This document shows, one piece after another, positions 60,585-64,000 of a stretch of 64,000 nucleotides of DNA; within the stretch, counting starts at the first letter, position 1; the number at the start of each line of letters is the position of its first letter. The notes below the pieces were generated by a model, which made no database searches, was not told where the DNA came from, and was given only the letters and a program-made list of their open reading frames with translations. A program made the translations under genes and the position numbers. Source of the stretch: Nitrospira sp. (lineage in GTDB: Bacteria; Nitrospirota; Nitrospiria; Nitrospirales; Nitrospiraceae); assembly GCA_030123605.1 (NCBI GenBank), contig CP126123.1, positions 62,001 through 126,000 of the forward strand, read 5' to 3'.

Positions 60585-62117
60585 TTGATAATCAGTGAAA
60601 TGCAAAGCAAGCTGGCGAAGTGGTCCACGGAGAACAAAGAACGCAAGTTCGATCGACTCCTGAGACTGATTGCTGATAGAGCTTGGCTGGCCGAAGCAGC
60701 GCGTATCACATTAGCCTCCCGTGGTGCGAGCACGCCGGGCGCCGATGGGATCGACAAGGCAAGGATGAAGGGCACCCTTCACCATGACTTGTCGACGATG
60801 CGTGCCGAGCTGTTAGCGGGCTGCTACACGCCGCAACCCGCACGGCGCGTGTACATACCGAAAGCGAACGGCAAGTTGAGGCCTCTAGGTATCCCAAGCC
60901 TGCGGGATCGAGTGGTTCAGAGGGCGATGCTGATGGCCATGGAGCCGATATGGGAAAGTGATTTCCATCGAGCGTCCTATGGTTTTAGGCCCGCCCGAAG
61001 TGTTCACCATGCGATACGAACGGTCAAACTGCAGCTGCAGGAAAGTGATGAACAAAGAACGGCAGGTCGCTGGGTGATAGAGGGCGACCTAGCCAGCTAC
61101 TTTGAGACCGTCCATCACCGCCTGCTGCTGAAAGGCGTCCGCAAACGTATCGCTGATCAGCGCTTCCTTGCCCTGCTGTGGAAGTTGATCAAAGCAGGCT
61201 GTGTTGATCGGGGTCTATTTTGCGCCGCGAGCGAAGGCGTTCCGCAAGGGGGAGTCATCTCTTCGCTGCTATCCAACATCATGTTGCATGAATTCGATGA
61301 CTGGATGGAAGCGAACTACCTGAGCAAGAAGGTGCGCAAGGACCGATGGGCGTGGAACTTTGGAATTCTCAAACAGCGACCGATTGCGGTGCGAGAGAAC
61401 CGGCAGTGGAAACCAGCCGTATCCTACTGCCGCTACGCGGATGATTTCGTCGTGGTCGTCAAAGGAACCCGCGCGCATGCTGAGGCGATACGCGAGGCGT
61501 GCCGGGCGTTTCTGGAAGGCACGCTCAAGCTCACGTTGAATATGGAAAAGACCCATATTACCCATGTGAACGACGGCGTTGTCTTCCTCGGTCACCGTAT
61601 CATTCGCAAGCGGGGACCACGCGGTCATCTGCGACCGGTCACGACGATTCCATGGGAGAAGTACCGGGGCTTCACGGACAAGCTGGTCAAGGAACTGTCT
61701 GGCAATTACAGCGTGAACAGAATGGACCTGATGGAAAGCCTGAACCGGAAACTCTCGGGGTGGGCGAACTTCTATCAATACACTGACTATACGGCGACCG
61801 TCTTTAGCCGAGTGGATCGGACCGTCTTCTGGAAGCTCGGACATTGGCTTGCGCGTAAGTATCGGCGAGGATTCCCGAGCCTGATGCGCGAACACGTTCG
61901 GGCACCAGAACCGGGGTGCGCCAGAACTTGGATACTGAAGGGGCAGAATAGTCGTGGGTGGCATGGCGAACAGGTGCTTCGGCGCCTCGTCACGAGCCGC
62001 AAAGGTCAGTTCAGGTGGCGGACCCCGGAAGGGAACCCGTACCTGATTCGCGACGAGCAACGCACGTTTCTCGAATCGCGCTACGCTGACGTTGCCTTTG
62101 CTTTAAGCAACGCTTGA
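60585..62117 (+). CDS. Group II intron reverse transcriptase/maturase, intact
   Basis: The product has 510 residues from TTG 60585, 7 bp after GAGGTG; ATG 60600 is an alternative. The RT blocks are complete: GADGIDKARM, YIPKANGKLRPLGIPSLRDR, GVPQGGVISSLLSNIMLHEF and the catalytic YADD (CRYADDFVVVVKG). The thumb and X domain (GIIM-type; NRKLSGWANFYQYTDYTATV) bind the intron RNA for splicing. I see no HNH endonuclease domain at the C-terminus (ends YADVAFALSNA), so retrohoming would rely on nicked or single-stranded targets. The same gene at 42681-45467 is broken by IS-4. Confidence 0.96.
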   Translation: MIISEMQSKLAKWSTENKERKFDRLLRLIADRAWLAEAARITLASRGASTPGADGIDKARMKGTLHHDLSTMRAELLAGCYTPQPARRVYIPKANGKLRPLGIPSLRDRVVQRAMLMAMEPIWESDFHRASYGFRPARSVHHAIRTVKLQLQESDEQRTAGRWVIEGDLASYFETVHHRLLLKGVRKRIADQRFLALLWKLIKAGCVDRGLFCAASEGVPQGGVISSLLSNIMLHEFDDWMEANYLSKKVRKDRWAWNFGILKQRPIAVRENRQWKPAVSYCRYADDFVVVVKGTRAHAEAIREACRAFLEGTLKLTLNMEKTHITHVNDGVVFLGHRIIRKRGPRGHLRPVTTIPWEKYRGFTDKLVKELSGNYSVNRMDLMESLNRKLSGWANFYQYTDYTATVFSRVDRTVFWKLGHWLARKYRRGFPSLMREHVRAPEPGCARTWILKGQNSRGWHGEQVLRRLVTSRKGQFRWRTPEGNPYLIRDEQRTFLESRYADVAFALSNA

Positions 62118-62122
62118 ATGAA

Positions 62123-62156
62123 GAGCCGGATGCGCTGAGAGGTGCAAGTCCGGTTC
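62123..62156 (+). ncRNA. Group II intron domain V (copy 2)
   Basis: 34 nt hairpin identical to 42642-42675. It lies 5 nt after the reverse transcriptase stop and is followed by domain VI and the 3' splice end. Confidence 0.9.
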
Positions 62157-62207
62157 GGGGAGGAGAGGCTGGAAGATAGTTCGACTACGCCCGGTCTCTC
62201 ACTCCAC

Positions 62208-62668
62208 TTCCGATGAAACGCGGCTTCGTCTATCTGTGTGCGATTCTCGACTGGGCGAGTCGCCGGGTGTTAGCGTGGCGGCTCTCCAATACGTTGACCA
62301 CGGACTTCTGTGTGGAGGCGGTGCAGGAAGCGATCACCCGCTATGGTACCCCGGAGATCTTCAACACCGATCAAGGGTGTCAGTTCACGAGCCAGGAGTT
62401 TACGGGGCTCTTGAACACCCATGACATTCAGATCAGCATGGATGGAGCTGGGCGATGGCGGGATAATGTGTTCGTGGAACGGTTGTGGCGGAGTCTCAAA
62501 TATGAGGAGGTCTATCTCCACGCCTATGACACCGTCCGCGAGGCCCAGCAGGGGGTGGCACGGTATCTGACGTTCTACAATCAGGTCAGGCCACATCAGG
62601 CACTCGATGGGCGCACACCGGAGGACGTGTATGATGAGCATCGGCCCGCACGGCATGTCGCCGCGTAG
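62208..62668 (+). pseudogene. IS-3 orfB, 3' exon (third copy)
   Basis: Same 3' exon as 42590-42130 (PMKRGFVYLCAILDW to RPARHVAA), in the opposite orientation, starting directly at the intron 3' end. No 5' exon accompanies it, so it is a remnant. IS-3 sequence continues to its terminus at 62732. Confidence 0.88.
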
Positions 62669-62732
62669 GCCTCATCCGCCAGGCACCACTTATGAACGGC
62701 CAAAGACTGTCCAAACAACCAGAGCCACCTCA

Positions 62733-63125
62733 CCGTCTCCGATGCGCCCGAATAGTCTGACACCTCATGGCGGGGCTTTCGTGAAGTACGCCGCCACAAA
62801 TTTTAGAAAGTCTCGCTCCTGCGTCAGGCGGACCAGCTCCCGCTTCAGCCAGGCCAACTCCTCTTCATGGGGCTTGCGTCGTCCCTTGCCGGGGAAGGCC
62901 GCACTCGGATTGCCAGCACTCTTCTGCTTCCAGCGTCGCAGCAGATTGGGTGTGAGACCCAGGTTCTGGGCAACTTGCGCGGTCGCATGTCCACTTTCCG
63001 TCTCCAGTTTCACAGCCTCTTGCTTGGATTCCCGAGTAAACGCTCGTCTCCTACTCTCCATGCCGGCCACTTCCTGGATGAGCATGCCTCATCCAGGAGG
63101 TGGCCACTGTTTCGGGAGAAGATCA
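62733..63125 (-). mobile_element. IS-6: truncated IS3-family element (orfA end)
   Basis: The right end on the complement reads TGATCTTCTCCCGAAACAGT, similar to IS-4 ends. orfA is complete and about ten codons of orfB (from ATG overlapping the orfA stop) remain before IS-3 sequence takes over at 62732. The transposase core is lost. Confidence 0.8.
62765..63061 (-). CDS. IS-6 orfA
   Basis: 98 residues from ATG 63061, with GGAAG upstream. Helix-turn-helix (RRAFTRESKQEAVKLETESG, NLGLTPNLLRRWKQ) and an acidic/leucine segment (HEEELAWLKRELVRLTQERD), as in IS3-family orfA. Without orfB it is not sufficient for transposition. Confidence 0.88.
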   Translation of the reverse strand: MESRRRAFTRESKQEAVKLETESGHATAQVAQNLGLTPNLLRRWKQKSAGNPSAAFPGKGRRKPHEEELAWLKRELVRLTQERDFLKFVAAYFTKAPP

Positions 63126-63311
63126 GAGTCCCTTGCATCGCATTGTGCTATTCTTGTGGTGTGGGCATACCTAGGATCTTCCAATGCGTTTTGCTCAGAC
63201 CATTCATTCAAAGGCTAAGACTGCGGTGGTTCCTCTCAATTTTCGAGTCCGATAAAGGGAAATGTCGCCAAGTCTCTTGTACTTTCTGAATGTTGATACT
63301 CGACTACGATA

Positions 63312-64000
63312 ATGGAATATGCCGTGGTACAAAGTGATTTTTCTTCAATAGTCATTGAACCGAGCAAGGGGTATGGCCGGGTGGGGTGGGGCGAGTTGTG
63401 GGCGGCGCGGGAATTGTTCTATTTTCTGGCCTGGCGGGATCTGAAAACGCGGTATGCCCAGACAGCCATCGGAGCCGGGTGGGCCCTCCTGCAGCCGCTG
63501 CTCAGCACCCTGATGTTCACGGTGGTTTTCAGCTATGTGGTCAAAGTGCCCTCGGACGGTGTGCCCTACCCTCTGTTCGCGTTCGCGGCGCTGCTGCCCT
63601 GGGCGCTGTTTGCACGCAGCCTCGAACGGAGCACCCTGAGTGTGGTGACGGAGGGGAGCCTGATCAAGAAGGTCTATTTTCCGCGGCTGATCATTCCGAT
63701 CACCGCCACCGTCATCAACCTGGTGGATTTTGCCGTCGGGCTGCTCCTCCTGCTCGGGATGATGCTGTGGTACCAGATCGTCCCGCAGTGGACGCTGGTG
63801 TTCCTGCCCCTGTTCGTGGGGGGGGCGGTGGTCACCGCGCTGTCCGTGAGCCTGTGGTTGTCGGCGCTCAATGTTCAATACCGGGATGTGGCGTCGATCG
63901 TGCCCTTGGTGACGCAATTGTGGATGTTTGCCTCGCCGGTTCTGTATCCGGCGTCCCTGGTGCCGGCGTCCATGCGGGGGTACTATGGCATGAATCCCAT
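63312..64000 (+). CDS. ABC-2 type polysaccharide/teichoic-acid export permease, 3' end outside window
   Basis: An open frame from ATG 63312 runs to the right edge without a stop (229 codons visible). It opens with a short cytoplasmic segment (GELWAARELFYFLAWRDLKT) and the family motif RYAQTAIGAGWALLQPLLST. Membrane helices follow (LMFTVVFSYVV, FAFAALLPWALFARSL, VINLVDFAVGLLLLLG), and LSALNVQYRDVASIVPL is typical of TagG/KpsM/Wzm permeases. It should pair with an ATP-binding subunit beyond the window and export a lipid-linked glycan. Its GC-rich composition differs from the exopolysaccharide cluster at 49-57 kb. The 186 bp upstream hold no gene I can identify. Confidence 0.88.
   Translation, partial: MEYAVVQSDFSSIVIEPSKGYGRVGWGELWAARELFYFLAWRDLKTRYAQTAIGAGWALLQPLLSTLMFTVVFSYVVKVPSDGVPYPLFAFAALLPWALFARSLERSTLSVVTEGSLIKKVYFPRLIIPITATVINLVDFAVGLLLLLGMMLWYQIVPQWTLVFLPLFVGGAVVTALSVSLWLSALNVQYRDVASIVPLVTQLWMFASPVLYPASLVPASMRGYYGMNP

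Larger units (their letters stand above)
60403..62207 (+). mobile_element. Group II intron copy 2, 5'-truncated, intact reverse transcriptase
   Basis: 1805 nt matching the intron of island 1 from its position ~482 to the 3' end (CTCACTCCAC at 62198-62207). The first ~481 nt, most of domain I, are absent, replaced by the end of IS-4. It keeps the reverse transcriptase gene, domain V and the 3' junction with IS-3 orfB. It cannot splice as a complete ribozyme. Confidence 0.88.

Overview
The window is a GC-rich bacterial chromosome segment. Its core gene order (tmk-holB-metG-ftsH on one strand; DUF502-glmU-glmS-gatC-panD-gatA-gatB-eno-ftsB-era-mgtE-recO-glgA on the other) and an exosortase-type exopolysaccharide locus suggest a Nitrospira-like member of the Nitrospirota. 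That assignment is inference from gene content and style, not from a marker-gene comparison.

1-12,004 (minus strand): one tight operon of five genes. In transcription order these are a PhoD-like metallophosphatase, a giant beta-rich protein resembling the DUF6603 family, a subtilisin-like protease, a second giant DUF6603-like protein, and an unknown protein running off the left edge. None has a recognisable Sec or Tat signal. The two giant proteins share an almost identical C-terminal ~590 residues, encoded by a ~1.78 kb direct repeat, but have unrelated N-termini. This is the most plausible candidate for an uncharacterised system here.

12,005-14,238: a patch of foreign or decaying sequence. 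It holds an AT-richer orphan gene followed by an attC-like palindrome, a small conserved unknown gene, and a pseudogene with one frameshift and two nonsense changes.

14,239-40,540: housekeeping genes. They include a PAP2 phosphatase, a CobW-type GTPase, a cation-diffusion transporter, ftsH, metG, holB, tmk, glmU/glmS (UDP-GlcNAc synthesis), gatCAB with panD embedded, eno, era, mgtE, recO and glgA. Two long imperfect palindromes of one family lie directly at the stop codons of the CDF gene and glmS.

40,541-48,300 and 57,180-63,125: two mobile-element islands around an AT-richer exopolysaccharide cluster. Local labels: IS-1 (IS5 family), IS-2, IS-3, IS-4 and IS-6 (IS3-like), IS-5 (IS407-type), plus an IS1595-type fragment. 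Island 1 is nested: a group II intron sits in the IS-3 transposase gene, and IS-4 sits inside the intron's reverse-transcriptase gene. Island 2 carries the reciprocal defect: an intact reverse transcriptase in an intron that has lost its first ~481 nt. The islands share long direct and inverted repeats.

48,352-57,123: a LuxR-type regulator diverges from a PilZ-like gene, two export proteins, an outer-membrane barrel candidate, a Wzz/BY-kinase fusion, a sugar transferase and an exosortase-system-type deacetylase. The exosortase itself is not in the window. At the right edge (63,312 onward) an ABC-2 polysaccharide/teichoic-acid-type permease begins.
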